DNA of 64,000 nt from JAVBJV01 sp031555315 (GTDB lineage Bacteria > Pseudomonadota > Alphaproteobacteria > Acetobacterales > Acetobacteraceae), in assembly GCA_031555315.1 (NCBI GenBank), contig JAVBUO010000017.1:1-64000 (forward strand), given 5' to 3'. Position numbers and translations under genes: made by a program. Positions 8,023 through 15,724 of the stretch are shown one piece after another. Under the pieces are notes generated by a model. It was not told where the DNA came from and ran no database searches. It was given only the letters and a program-made list of their open reading frames with translations. Positions within the stretch are counted from its first letter, which is position 1; the number at the start of each line of letters is the position of its first letter.

Positions 8023-9135
8023 TCATGCCGCCAGTTCGTCCAGCGCCCGCAGAACAGCGTCGCCCATGGCCTGCGTGCCGACCTTTTCCATACCGGGCTG
8101 CATGATGTCGGCGGTCCGCACGCCGCTGCCCAGCACCTTCACACAGGCCTGCTCGACCAGCGCGGCGTCTTCCTCCATGCCGAAGGAATACCGCAGCAGC
8201 ATCGCGAAACTCAGCATCTGTGCCATCGGGTTGGCGAGCCCCTTGCCCGCGATGTCCGGAGCCGAGCCGTGGATCGGCTCATACAGCGCATGACGATGGC
8301 CCGACGTATCCAACCCGCCCAGCGTGGCGGACGGCAGCATGCCCAGGCTGCCGGTCAGCATCGAGGCCAGGTCCGACAGCAAGTCGCCGAACAGGTTACC
8401 GGTCACGATCACGTCGAACTGGCGCGGGTTGCGCACCAGCTGCATCGCGCAGTTGTCGGCATACATGTGCGACAGTTCCACATCGGCAAATTCGCGTTCG
8501 TGCAGCGCCGTCACCACCTGGCGCCACAGCAGGCCGCTCTCCATCACGTTGGCCTTTTCCACGCTGCACACGCGCTTCTGGCGCTTGCGCGCCAGCTCGA
8601 ACGCCACACGCGCCACACGTTCGATCTCCATCGTCGTGTAGACTTCCGTGTTGATCCCGCGCTTGCTGCCGTCAGGCAGGGTTTCCACCCCGCGCGGTTC
8701 GCCGAAATAGATACCGCCCGTGCTTTCGCGCACGATCATGATGTCCAGCCCGCGCACGATGTCGGGTTTCAGGGTGGAAGCCTCGATCAGTGGATCGTAC
8801 ACGGTGGCCGGGCGCAGATTGGCGAAAAGCCCCAGTTCCTTGCGCAATGTCAGAATGGCGATCTCGGGGCGGATGTCGAAACCCAGCTTGTCCCATTTCG
8901 GTCCACCGACCGCACCAAACAGCACCGCATCGGCCGCCTTCGCCGCTTCGATCGTCTTTTCGGTAATCGCCACGCCATGCGCATCGATCGCTGCCCCGCC
9001 AACCAGATCTTCGTCAAGGCCGAACGACACATGCCGGCGGCGGTCCATCCAGTCGATCACCCGGCGCACTTCGCGCATCACTTCAGGGCCGATGCCATCA
9101 CCCGGCAGCACCAGCAGCTTCTTGTTCGCACCCAT
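8023..9135 (-). CDS. leuB: 3-isopropylmalate dehydrogenase
   Basis: This 370-residue cytosolic enzyme oxidises and decarboxylates 3-isopropylmalate to 2-oxoisocaproate in leucine biosynthesis. The N-terminus KLLVLPGDGIGPEV, the RESTGGIYFGEPRG substrate segment, the VEKANVMESGLLWR loop and the Asp-rich metal site NLFGDLLSDLASM are typical. GSAPDIAGKGLANP begins the NAD-binding loop. Length matches the family. It is the last gene of a leuC-leuD-leuB run on the minus strand, 17 bases after leuD. Confidence 0.96.
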   Translation of the reverse strand: MGANKKLLVLPGDGIGPEVMREVRRVIDWMDRRRHVSFGLDEDLVGGAAIDAHGVAITEKTIEAAKAADAVLFGAVGGPKWDKLGFDIRPEIAILTLRKELGLFANLRPATVYDPLIEASTLKPDIVRGLDIMIVRESTGGIYFGEPRGVETLPDGSKRGINTEVYTTMEIERVARVAFELARKRQKRVCSVEKANVMESGLLWRQVVTALHEREFADVELSHMYADNCAMQLVRNPRQFDVIVTGNLFGDLLSDLASMLTGSLGMLPSATLGGLDTSGHRHALYEPIHGSAPDIAGKGLANPMAQMLSFAMLLRYSFGMEEDAALVEQACVKVLGSGVRTADIMQPGMEKVGTQAMGDAVLRALDELAA

Positions 9136-9152
9136 TCAGGACTTCCTTGTCT

Positions 9153-9773
9153 TCAGACCGAAATCGACGGCACCCACGGGCGCTCGGCCCGGCGTTTGTC
9201 TTCATATGCATCAATCGCAGGCGCCCGCTGCATCGTCTGGCCGATATCGTCCAGCCCGTTCAGCAGGAAGTGCTTGCGCAGCGGGTCCACGTTGAACGGA
9301 ATTTCCGTCCCGTTCGGACGCACCACCACCTGACGCTCCAGATCCACGGTGATCCGCGCGTTGCCGCCCATGCGTGCATCTTCCATCAGCGCGTCGCACA
9401 CTTCGCGCGGCAGCTTGATCGGCAGAATGCCGTTCTTGAAGCAGTTGTTGTGGAAGATGTCGGCGAAGTCCGGCGCAATCACGCAGCGGATGCCAAAATC
9501 GAGCAACGCCCACGGCGCATGTTCGCGCGAGGAACCGCAGCCGAAGTTCTCGTGCGCGATCAGAATCTCGGCCTTGCGATACGGCCCCTGATTGAGGATG
9601 AAATCCGGGTTCTCTGTCCCATCCGCTTTATAACGCAGCGGATCAAACAGATTCTTACCCAGCCCGGTGCGCTTGATGGTTTTCAGAAAGCGCGCCGGGA
9701 TGATCTTGTCGGTATCGACATTGGCCACCGGCATCGGAGCCGCCACGCCGGTCAGTTTGGTAAATGCCTGCAT
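9153..9773 (-). CDS. leuD: 3-isopropylmalate dehydratase small subunit
   Basis: The 206-residue small subunit carries the swivelling domain of isopropylmalate isomerase, which pairs with LeuC to convert 2- to 3-isopropylmalate. Recognisable elements are NVDTDKIIPARFLKT near the N-terminus, ENFGCGSSREHAPWALLDFG (residues about 75-95) that binds substrate, and FFKNG-type residues in NNCFKNGILP. Its start overlaps the leuC stop by one base, so the subunits are coupled translationally. Confidence 0.96.
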   Translation of the reverse strand: MQAFTKLTGVAAPMPVANVDTDKIIPARFLKTIKRTGLGKNLFDPLRYKADGTENPDFILNQGPYRKAEILIAHENFGCGSSREHAPWALLDFGIRCVIAPDFADIFHNNCFKNGILPIKLPREVCDALMEDARMGGNARITVDLERQVVVRPNGTEIPFNVDPLRKHFLLNGLDDIGQTMQRAPAIDAYEDKRRAERPWVPSISV

Positions 9774-11185
9774 TACCGGAACTCCCGCACATCGGCCAGA
9801 TGGCCCGTTACCGCCGCCGCCGCCGCCATCGCCGGCGAGACCAAGTGCGTGCGTCCGCCCGGCCCCTGACGGCCTTCGAAATTACGGTTCGAGGTACTGG
9901 CGCAACGCTGGCCCGGCGTCAGCTTGTCCGGGTTCATGCCCAGGCACATCGAACAGCCCGGCTCGCGCCATTCGAACCCGGCATCCAGCAGAACGCGATC
10001 CAGCCCTTCGTCCTCGGCCTGCTTCTTCACCAGGCCCGAGCCCGGCACCACCAGCGCCCGCACGCCCGGCGCCACCTTGCGCCCTTTGGCGATCTCGGCC
10101 ACTGCGCGCATGTCTTCGATACGGCCGTTGGTGCACGAACCGACGAACACCACGTCGACCTTCACATCGGTCAGCTTCTGGCCGGGAACCAGACCCATAT
10201 AATCGATCATGCGCTGCACCTGCGCGCGGCGCACGTCGTCGGCAATGTCGGACGGGTTCGGCACAGCACCGGTGATCGGCAGCACGTCTTCCGGGCTGGT
10301 GCCCCAGCTGACCATCGGGATGATCTCGGCCGCGTTCAGTTCGATTTCGGTGTCGTAGACAGCCCCCGGATCGGCGGCCAGCGACCGCCACCACGCGACC
10401 GCCGCGTCGAAATCCGCCCCCTTCGGCGCATAGGGCCGCCCCTTCACATACGCGAAGGTGGTGTCGTCCGGCGCGATCAAGCCGGCGCGCGCGCCCGCTT
10501 CGATCGACATGTTGCACACCGTCATCCGGCCCGCCATGTCGAGCGCGCGGATCGCCTCGCCCGCATATTCGATCACGTGGCCGGTGCCGCCCGCCGTGCC
10601 GATCTTGCCGATAATCGCCAGCACGATATCCTTGGCGGTGGTGCCCGCGGGCGCCTTGCCATTCACCGTGATGCGCATGTTCTTGGCAGGCTTCTGCAAC
10701 AACGTCTGCGTCGCCATCACGTGCTCGACCTCGGACGTGCCGATACCGAACGCCAGCGAACCCATCGCGCCATGCGTCGACGTATGACTGTCACCGCACA
10801 CGATGGTCATACCCGGCAGGCTGATGCCCTGCTCGGGCCCGATGATATGCACGATACCCTGGCGCGCATCCTCGATCGGGAAATACGGCACGCCGAATTC
10901 CCGCACATTCTGTTCCAGGGTTTCCACCTGGATCCGGCTGTCCTCTTCGGCGATGCCCTTGCTGCGATCGGATGTGGGGATGTTGTGGTCCGCCACCGCG
11001 ATCGTCGCGTCCGGCCGGCGCAGTTGCCGGTGCGCCATCCGCAGGCCTTCGAAAGCCTGCGGGCTGGTCACTTCGTGGACGAGATGCCTGTCGATGTAGA
11101 GAACACATGTACCATCGGAAAGCGTGTCCACAACGTGACTGTCCCAGATCTTGTCGAACAGTGTGCGTGGTTTTGCCTGTGTCAT
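9773..11185 (-). CDS. leuC: 3-isopropylmalate dehydratase large subunit
   Basis: The 470-residue aconitase-fold subunit holds the 4Fe-4S cluster. The ligands are in VVFVGSCTNGRIEDM and in GCSMCLGMNPDKL, giving the three Cys of the family. SHTSTHGAMGSLAFGIGTSE is the active-site His/Ser region, and the N-terminus KPRTLFDKIWDSHVV is standard. It heads the leuC-leuD-leuB run, 26 bases after the rplS stop, so it may share transcription with the rplS block. Confidence 0.96.
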   Translation of the reverse strand: MTQAKPRTLFDKIWDSHVVDTLSDGTCVLYIDRHLVHEVTSPQAFEGLRMAHRQLRRPDATIAVADHNIPTSDRSKGIAEEDSRIQVETLEQNVREFGVPYFPIEDARQGIVHIIGPEQGISLPGMTIVCGDSHTSTHGAMGSLAFGIGTSEVEHVMATQTLLQKPAKNMRITVNGKAPAGTTAKDIVLAIIGKIGTAGGTGHVIEYAGEAIRALDMAGRMTVCNMSIEAGARAGLIAPDDTTFAYVKGRPYAPKGADFDAAVAWWRSLAADPGAVYDTEIELNAAEIIPMVSWGTSPEDVLPITGAVPNPSDIADDVRRAQVQRMIDYMGLVPGQKLTDVKVDVVFVGSCTNGRIEDMRAVAEIAKGRKVAPGVRALVVPGSGLVKKQAEDEGLDRVLLDAGFEWREPGCSMCLGMNPDKLTPGQRCASTSNRNFEGRQGPGGRTHLVSPAMAAAAAVTGHLADVREFR

Positions 11186-11211
11186 GTGTTCCCCCTTCTC
11201 TGGCCCGGGCG

Positions 11212-11598
11212 TTACGCCCGGTCGGCCGTGCCGGTCTGCGGCACGATCTTTTCCGCGATACGCGCCGATTTGCCGCGGCGGTTACGCAGATAATACAGCT
11301 TCGCGCGGCGCACATCGCCGCGGCGCACCACCTGGATTTCCGCAATGGTCGGCGCATACAGCGGGAACACGCGTTCCACGCCTTCGCCGTAGCTCAGCTT
11401 GCGGACGGTGAAGTTGCTGCTCAGCCCCTTGTTCGAACGCGCGATCACCACGCCTTCATAGGCCTGGGTGCGGGTGCGTTCGCCTTCGACCACCTTCACC
11501 ATAACGCGCACCGTGTCACCGGGGCCGAATTCCGGCACCGCACGTTCACCGGACAGGCGCGCCATTTCGGCCGCCTCGTATTGCTGGATGATGTTCAT
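11212..11598 (-). CDS. rplS: 50S ribosomal protein L19
   Basis: The 128-residue protein begins MNIIQQYEAAEMARLSGE. A longer upstream frame exists, but this ATG matches the family N-terminus. It carries FGPGDTVRVMVKVVEGERTR, YEGVVIARSNKGL and FTVRKLSYGEGVERVFPLY, then the basic tail RRAKLYYLRNRRGKSARI. L19 sits at the 30S-50S interface. It is in the order rpsP-rimM-trmD-rplS, as in many bacteria. Confidence 0.97.
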   Translation of the reverse strand: MNIIQQYEAAEMARLSGERAVPEFGPGDTVRVMVKVVEGERTRTQAYEGVVIARSNKGLSSNFTVRKLSYGEGVERVFPLYAPTIAEIQVVRRGDVRRAKLYYLRNRRGKSARIAEKIVPQTGTADRA

Positions 11599-11624
11599 CG
11601 CCCAATCCTCTCGTCGTAAAACCC

Positions 11625-12365
11625 TTACGAGGCCGAAGCCCCGGTTGCAACCATGCCCGTCTTGCGGGCTGCTTTTTCGTCTCGCCTGCCATACGCCGCC
11701 CACAGATCGGGGCGGCGCTGCCGCGTCAGTTCTTCAGCCTGTGTCTTCCGCCACGCCGCGATCGCCGCATGATTGCCCGACAGCAGAACGTCCGGCACCG
11801 CCATGCCGTTCCACAGCACGGGCCGTGTGTAGTGCGGGTATTCCAGCAACCCTTCGGCGAAGCTCTCCGAAACGCCGCTTTCCGCCGCCCCCATCACGCC
11901 GGGCAACAACCGCACGCAGGCATCCAGCAAGACCAGCGCCGCGGGTTCGCCACCCGACAGCACGTAATCGCCGATGCTGACTTCCCGCAGACCACGCGCG
12001 TCGATCACCCGCTGGTCGATACCTTCGTAACGCCCGCACAACAGCACCACGCCCGGTCCGGCGGCCAGTTCACGCACCAAGTCCTGGGTCAGCGGCGCAC
12101 CGCGCGGGGTCAGGTAAACCAGTGGCCGGTCATCCGCCACCGCGGCAATCGCCGCATCCAGCACATCCGCGCGCATCACCATCCCGGCACCGCCGCCGCA
12201 CGGCGTATCGTCCACGGTGCGGTGCTTGTCGGTGGCGAAGCTGCGGATATCGGTCGCATCCAGCGACCAGATGCCGTTCTCCAGCGCCCGCCCGGCCAGC
12301 GACTGACCCAGCGAACCCGGAAACATGCCCGGAAACAGCGTCAGGACGGAAGCACGCCACGTCAT
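11625..12365 (-). CDS. trmD: tRNA (guanine37-N1)-methyltransferase
   Basis: The 246-residue SPOUT enzyme methylates G37 of tRNAs that read CNN-type codons, preventing frameshifting. It shows VLTLFPGMFPGSLGQSLAGR at the start, the GGGAGMVMRADVL loop, the trefoil-knot AdoMet site in LLCGRYEGIDQRV, and SIGDYVLSGGEPAALVLLDA. It overlaps the rimM stop by 4 bases, implying coupled translation. Confidence 0.97.
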   Translation of the reverse strand: MTWRASVLTLFPGMFPGSLGQSLAGRALENGIWSLDATDIRSFATDKHRTVDDTPCGGGAGMVMRADVLDAAIAAVADDRPLVYLTPRGAPLTQDLVRELAAGPGVVLLCGRYEGIDQRVIDARGLREVSIGDYVLSGGEPAALVLLDACVRLLPGVMGAAESGVSESFAEGLLEYPHYTRPVLWNGMAVPDVLLSGNHAAIAAWRKTQAEELTRQRRPDLWAAYGRRDEKAARKTGMVATGASAS

Positions 12366-12883
12366 GCCGCACCCGCCGTTTCATCGCCGCCTTCGACGAC
12401 GTGTTCCACCGGCGGCGTCACCACCACGCGTCTGCCGGCAATGTCCACCACCGGCACACTGGCCTTGGTGAACGGCACCAGCAGCGGGGCCGCGTTCTCG
12501 CGCGCGATCTCGAGGCTGGCGCCCGCGCCGTAATCGTGCACGGCGGCGACCGTTCCGATGACCGCGCCGTCTTCCGCCTGCGCGGCAAGCCCGATCAGAT
12601 CGGCGTAGTAGTACTCGTCGGCATCGGGTTCCGGCAGCGCGCTGCGGTCCAGGAAAAGCTGCGTGCTGGTCAGCTTTTCGGCCGCATTGCGGTCCGAGAT
12701 CCCTTCGATCGCGGCAATCCCGTCTCCCACCCAGCGCAGCACGAAACGCCGCCCGTCCAGCATGGACAGAGCACCATAACGTGTCAGATCAGCCGGATCG
12801 GTGGCGTAGCTCATCACGTGGACAAGCCCGCGCACACCGTGCGGACGGCCAATCACGCCCATCAGGATGCGGGGTGCGGACAT
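12362..12883 (-). CDS. rimM: 16S rRNA processing / ribosome maturation factor
   Basis: The 173-residue protein has the RimM N-terminal barrel (MGVIGRPHGVRGLVHVMSYA) and the C-terminal PRC-barrel region (YYYADLIGLAAQAEDGAVIG, then VPFTKASVPVVDIAGRRVVV). RimM binds S19 and helps 30S head maturation. It lies between rpsP and trmD, 23 bases after rpsP. Confidence 0.95.
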   Translation of the reverse strand: MSAPRILMGVIGRPHGVRGLVHVMSYATDPADLTRYGALSMLDGRRFVLRWVGDGIAAIEGISDRNAAEKLTSTQLFLDRSALPEPDADEYYYADLIGLAAQAEDGAVIGTVAAVHDYGAGASLEIARENAAPLLVPFTKASVPVVDIAGRRVVVTPPVEHVVEGGDETAGAA

Positions 12884-12906
12884 TCAGGCGTTCCGTTCAG
12901 AACCGC

Positions 12907-13242
12907 TTATGCGCCCGCCGCGGCCTTGGCGCGTTCCTGCGCCTTCTTCTTCGGCGCGGACTGCTTCGGCTGTTCGTTCCAGACCGGCATCGGGGCCAGA
13001 CCGGCCTTGCCGATGAAACGCGCCACACGGTCGGTGGCCAGGGCGCCCTGGCTCAGCCAATGCTTGATGCGTTCGTCGAACAGACGCACGCGGTCCGCAT
13101 GGTCGGCCGGCAGCATCGGGTTGTAGGAACCGACCTTTTCGATGAAGCGGCCATCGCGCGGCGAACGGCTGTCCGCGATCACGATGTGGTAGTAGGGGCG
13201 CTTCTTCGCACCGGCACGCGCAAGACGGATCTTAAGGCCCAT
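12907..13242 (-). CDS. rpsP: 30S ribosomal protein S16
   Basis: The 111-residue product starts MGLKIRLARAGAKKRPYYHI and continues with ADSRSPRDGRFIEKVGSYNP, the S16 signature. The C-terminus is a Lys/Ala-rich extension (KKKAQERAKAAAGA) of the kind seen in alphaproteobacteria. It begins the rpsP-rimM-trmD-rplS set, 21 bases after ffh. Confidence 0.97.
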   Translation of the reverse strand: MGLKIRLARAGAKKRPYYHIVIADSRSPRDGRFIEKVGSYNPMLPADHADRVRLFDERIKHWLSQGALATDRVARFIGKAGLAPMPVWNEQPKQSAPKKKAQERAKAAAGA

Positions 13243-13263
13243 AGGGTCTCTCCTTCACTTAAC

Positions 13264-14628
13264 TCAGAATGGTCGGCGACCGCCCAAAAGCGCGGCAAGA
13301 CCGCCCCGCTTCAAGCCTTTTTCGCCCAGTTTGTTCATCCGCTTCATCATCGCGGACATGTCGTCGAACTGTTTCAGCAGGCGGTTGACGTCCTGCACCG
13401 GCACACCGGACCCCGCCGCCACGCGCTTCTTGCGGCTGGCCTTCATCAGGCCGGGGTTGCGCCGTTCCGCCACCGTCATCGACGAGATGATCGCCGCCTG
13501 ACGTTTCAGAATGGTCTGGTCCAGATTGGCGTTTTCGAGCTGCGACTTGATCTTGCCGACACCGGGCAGCATGCCCAGCAGGCCCGACAGGCTGCCCATC
13601 TTGCCGATCTGCTGCAGCTGCTTGGCATAGTCTTCCAGATCGAACTTGCCCTTCGCCATCTTCGCGGCGAATTTCTCGGCTTCTTCGCGGTCGATGGTTT
13701 CCGCCGCGCGTTCGACCAGCGACACGATGTCGCCCATGCCGAGGATACGGCCCGCGATGCGTTCGGGATGGAATTCTTCCAGCGCGTCGAGCTTTTCGCC
13801 GACGCCGATCAGCTTCAGCGGCGCACCGGTCACGGCGCGCATCGACAGCGCCGCGCCACCGCGCGCATCGCCGTCCAGCCGTGTCATCGCAATGCCGGTA
13901 ACGCCGATCTTTTCATGGAACGCCTTGGCGACGTTCACCGCGTCCTGACCCGTCATCGCATCGACGACCAGCAGCGTTTCCGCCGGATCGGTCAGCTTGC
14001 TGACGGCGGCAACCTCCTCCATCAGCGCCTCGTCGATCGCCAGACGGCCAGCGGTGTCGAGGATCACCACGTCGAACACTTCGCGCCGCGCCATCTCCAT
14101 CGCGCGCGCGGCGATCTTCACCGGCGTTTCGCCCGCCACGATCGGCAGGCTGGCGACGCCGGCGCGTTCGGCCAGCTGCGCGAGCTGCAACTGCGCGGCG
14201 GGGCGCTGGGTATCGAGCGAGGCCAGCAGCACCTTCTTGCGCTGCTTATCACGCAGGCGCAGCGCCAGCTTGCCCGACGTGGTGGTTTTGCCCGAGCCCT
14301 GCAAACCGACCATCAGCACCGGCACCGGCGCCGGCCGGTCGAGATTGATCGCCACCGCCCCCGCGCCGCCCAGCGCATCGACCAGCGCATCGTGGACGAT
14401 CTTCACGACCTGCTGGCCGGGGGTGATGGACTTCAGAACCTTTTCGCCGACCGCCTCTTCGCGGATCCGGGCGATCAGGTCCTTGACCACGGGCAGCGCG
14501 ACGTCGGCTTCCAGCAGGGCGAGGCGCACTTCGCGCAGCGCATCGGAGACGTCGGCTTCACTCAGCGCACCGCGCCCGCGCAGCCGGTCGAAAACCCCCG
14601 AAAGCTTGCCCGACAATGCGTCGAACAT
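13264..14628 (-). CDS. ffh: Signal recognition particle protein Ffh
   Basis: The 454-residue GTPase binds signal peptides of nascent membrane proteins and 4.5S RNA. The start at 14628 gives MFDALSGKLSGVFDRLRGRG, the family N-terminus; an ATG seven codons earlier is less likely. The G1 loop is VGLQGSGKTTTSGKLA, G3 is VILDTAGRLAID, G4 is MTRLDGDARGG, and the M-domain has the Met-rich MSAMMKRMNKLG and the RNA-binding SRKKRVAAGSG. It lies upstream of rpsP on the minus strand. Confidence 0.97.
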   Translation of the reverse strand: MFDALSGKLSGVFDRLRGRGALSEADVSDALREVRLALLEADVALPVVKDLIARIREEAVGEKVLKSITPGQQVVKIVHDALVDALGGAGAVAINLDRPAPVPVLMVGLQGSGKTTTSGKLALRLRDKQRKKVLLASLDTQRPAAQLQLAQLAERAGVASLPIVAGETPVKIAARAMEMARREVFDVVILDTAGRLAIDEALMEEVAAVSKLTDPAETLLVVDAMTGQDAVNVAKAFHEKIGVTGIAMTRLDGDARGGAALSMRAVTGAPLKLIGVGEKLDALEEFHPERIAGRILGMGDIVSLVERAAETIDREEAEKFAAKMAKGKFDLEDYAKQLQQIGKMGSLSGLLGMLPGVGKIKSQLENANLDQTILKRQAAIISSMTVAERRNPGLMKASRKKRVAAGSGVPVQDVNRLLKQFDDMSAMMKRMNKLGEKGLKRGGLAALLGGRRPF

Positions 14629-15050
14629 CAGCGCACCACCCCAAAACACAACGCGCCGCTGCGCGAAACTCGCGGGGCGGCGGAGCCCCTCACCGTGAGG
14701 GGCCGAAAGACCGGCATGACCGGAACGGCAGGGTTATGCGCGCAAATGCCAGGGAAAGTCAATTTCCGGACACCGGTTCCGGACACGATGCGACCTTTCC
14801 CCGCGAAAACGGACTGGGCGCCCGTGCTGTGCGCTGTGCTGTTTGGTTGCCACCCAATGCCGGGCCACACCCACATCCGGTGTTTCGCGGATGAATATGC
14901 AATTCAACTAATTGAAATTAAAATAAAATACCGCGTCTTTTAAGAATCCCGCCTTATCTTCTGAAGCTACGATTTTAAAACCCCACCCAAGATCATTTCA
15001 GCCTGACGGATCACAAGAGTGTAGCCCATCAGCCTCTTGAATTTGTGAAA
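14629..15050. other. ffh upstream region: 8-bp hairpin and AT-rich probable promoter zone
   Basis: No gene is seen. A perfect hairpin GCCCCTCA-ccg-TGAGGGGC lies at 14685-14703, about 57 bases before the ffh start, in its probable leader. An AT-rich stretch at about 14890-14960, unlike the GC-rich surroundings, is a candidate promoter for ffh, because infC upstream ends in its own terminator. Confidence 0.4.
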
Positions 15051-15086
15051 TTTAAAACAAAAGGGCAGCCGGTTCCCCGTCTGCCC
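15051..15086 (-). terminator. Rho-independent terminator of infC
   Basis: On the minus strand a GGGCAG...CTGCCC stem (15063-15068 with 15081-15086) holds an inner GG/CC pairing and is followed by TTTTGTTTT. It begins 27 bases after the infC stop, so it separates infC/thrS transcripts from ffh. Confidence 0.8.
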
Positions 15087-15112
15087 CCGTCCGGCCGGAT
15101 TGCCTGCCCCAT

Positions 15113-15652
15113 CTACTTGGGCGCCAATACCATCACCATCTGACGGTTCTCGATTTTCGGGAACTGTTCGACCTTGGCGGTTTCACCCAGATCGTTGCGG
15201 ATGCGTTCAAGCACCAGCCCGCCCAGTTCGGTATGCGCCATTTCGCGGCCGCGGAAGCGCAGCGTGACTTTCACCTTGTCGCCTTCGGCAATGAATTCCT
15301 TCATGTGCTTCAGCTTCACGTTATAGTCGTTGTCATCGATGTTGGGGCGAACCTTCACCTCTTTCAGCTCGATGACTTTCTGCTTCTTCTTCGCCTCGTT
15401 TCGCTTTTTCTGCTGTTCGTATTTGAACTTGCCGAAATCGAGGATCTTGCACACCGGCGGTTCGGCGTTCGGGCTGATCTCCAGCAGATCCATGCCGAGG
15501 TCGTAAGCGCGGCGCAATGCGTCCCGTGCGCTCATCACACCCAGCATCTCGCCGGCTTCATCGATCAGACGCACCTGCGGGGCGCGGATTTCTTCATTCA
15601 CTCGCGGGCCGTCCCGGTTGGGCGGGTTCGGCGGAAGGGGTGGCCTTGCTAT
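15113..15652 (-). CDS. infC: Translation initiation factor IF-3, apparently with an AUA start codon
   Basis: The protein has the IF-3 N-terminal domain (VNEEIRAPQVRLIDEAGEML), the basic linker FKYEQQKKRNEAKKKQK and the C-terminal domain KVTLRFRGREMAHTELG. The first conventional start in frame is GTG at 15601, but it has no ribosome site. ATA at 15650-15652 has AGGAG seven bases upstream and yields ARPPLPPNPPNRDGPRVNEE, the N-terminus I associate with alphaproteobacterial IF-3. No ATG, GTG or TTG lies in frame between the thrS stop and 15601. IF-3 rejects non-AUG starts, so rare starts in infC serve autoregulation in bacteria such as E. coli (AUU). From ATA the product is 179 residues. Confidence 0.93.
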   Translation of the reverse strand: MARPPLPPNPPNRDGPRVNEEIRAPQVRLIDEAGEMLGVMSARDALRRAYDLGMDLLEISPNAEPPVCKILDFGKFKYEQQKKRNEAKKKQKVIELKEVKVRPNIDDNDYNVKLKHMKEFIAEGDKVKVTLRFRGREMAHTELGGLVLERIRNDLGETAKVEQFPKIENRQMVMVLAPK

Positions 15653-15724
15653 GGTCGCTCTCCTGTCTCCGTTGAAAGGAACTCCGGCGGCATCACCGCC
15701 GCCGGAGGTATATAATCGGCGATA

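Noticed and set aside
12781..14943. 720-codon open frame on the plus strand
   Set aside because: It lies opposite rimM, rpsP and ffh. Its product is a His/Arg/Gln-rich composition typical of antisense frames in GC-rich coding DNA.
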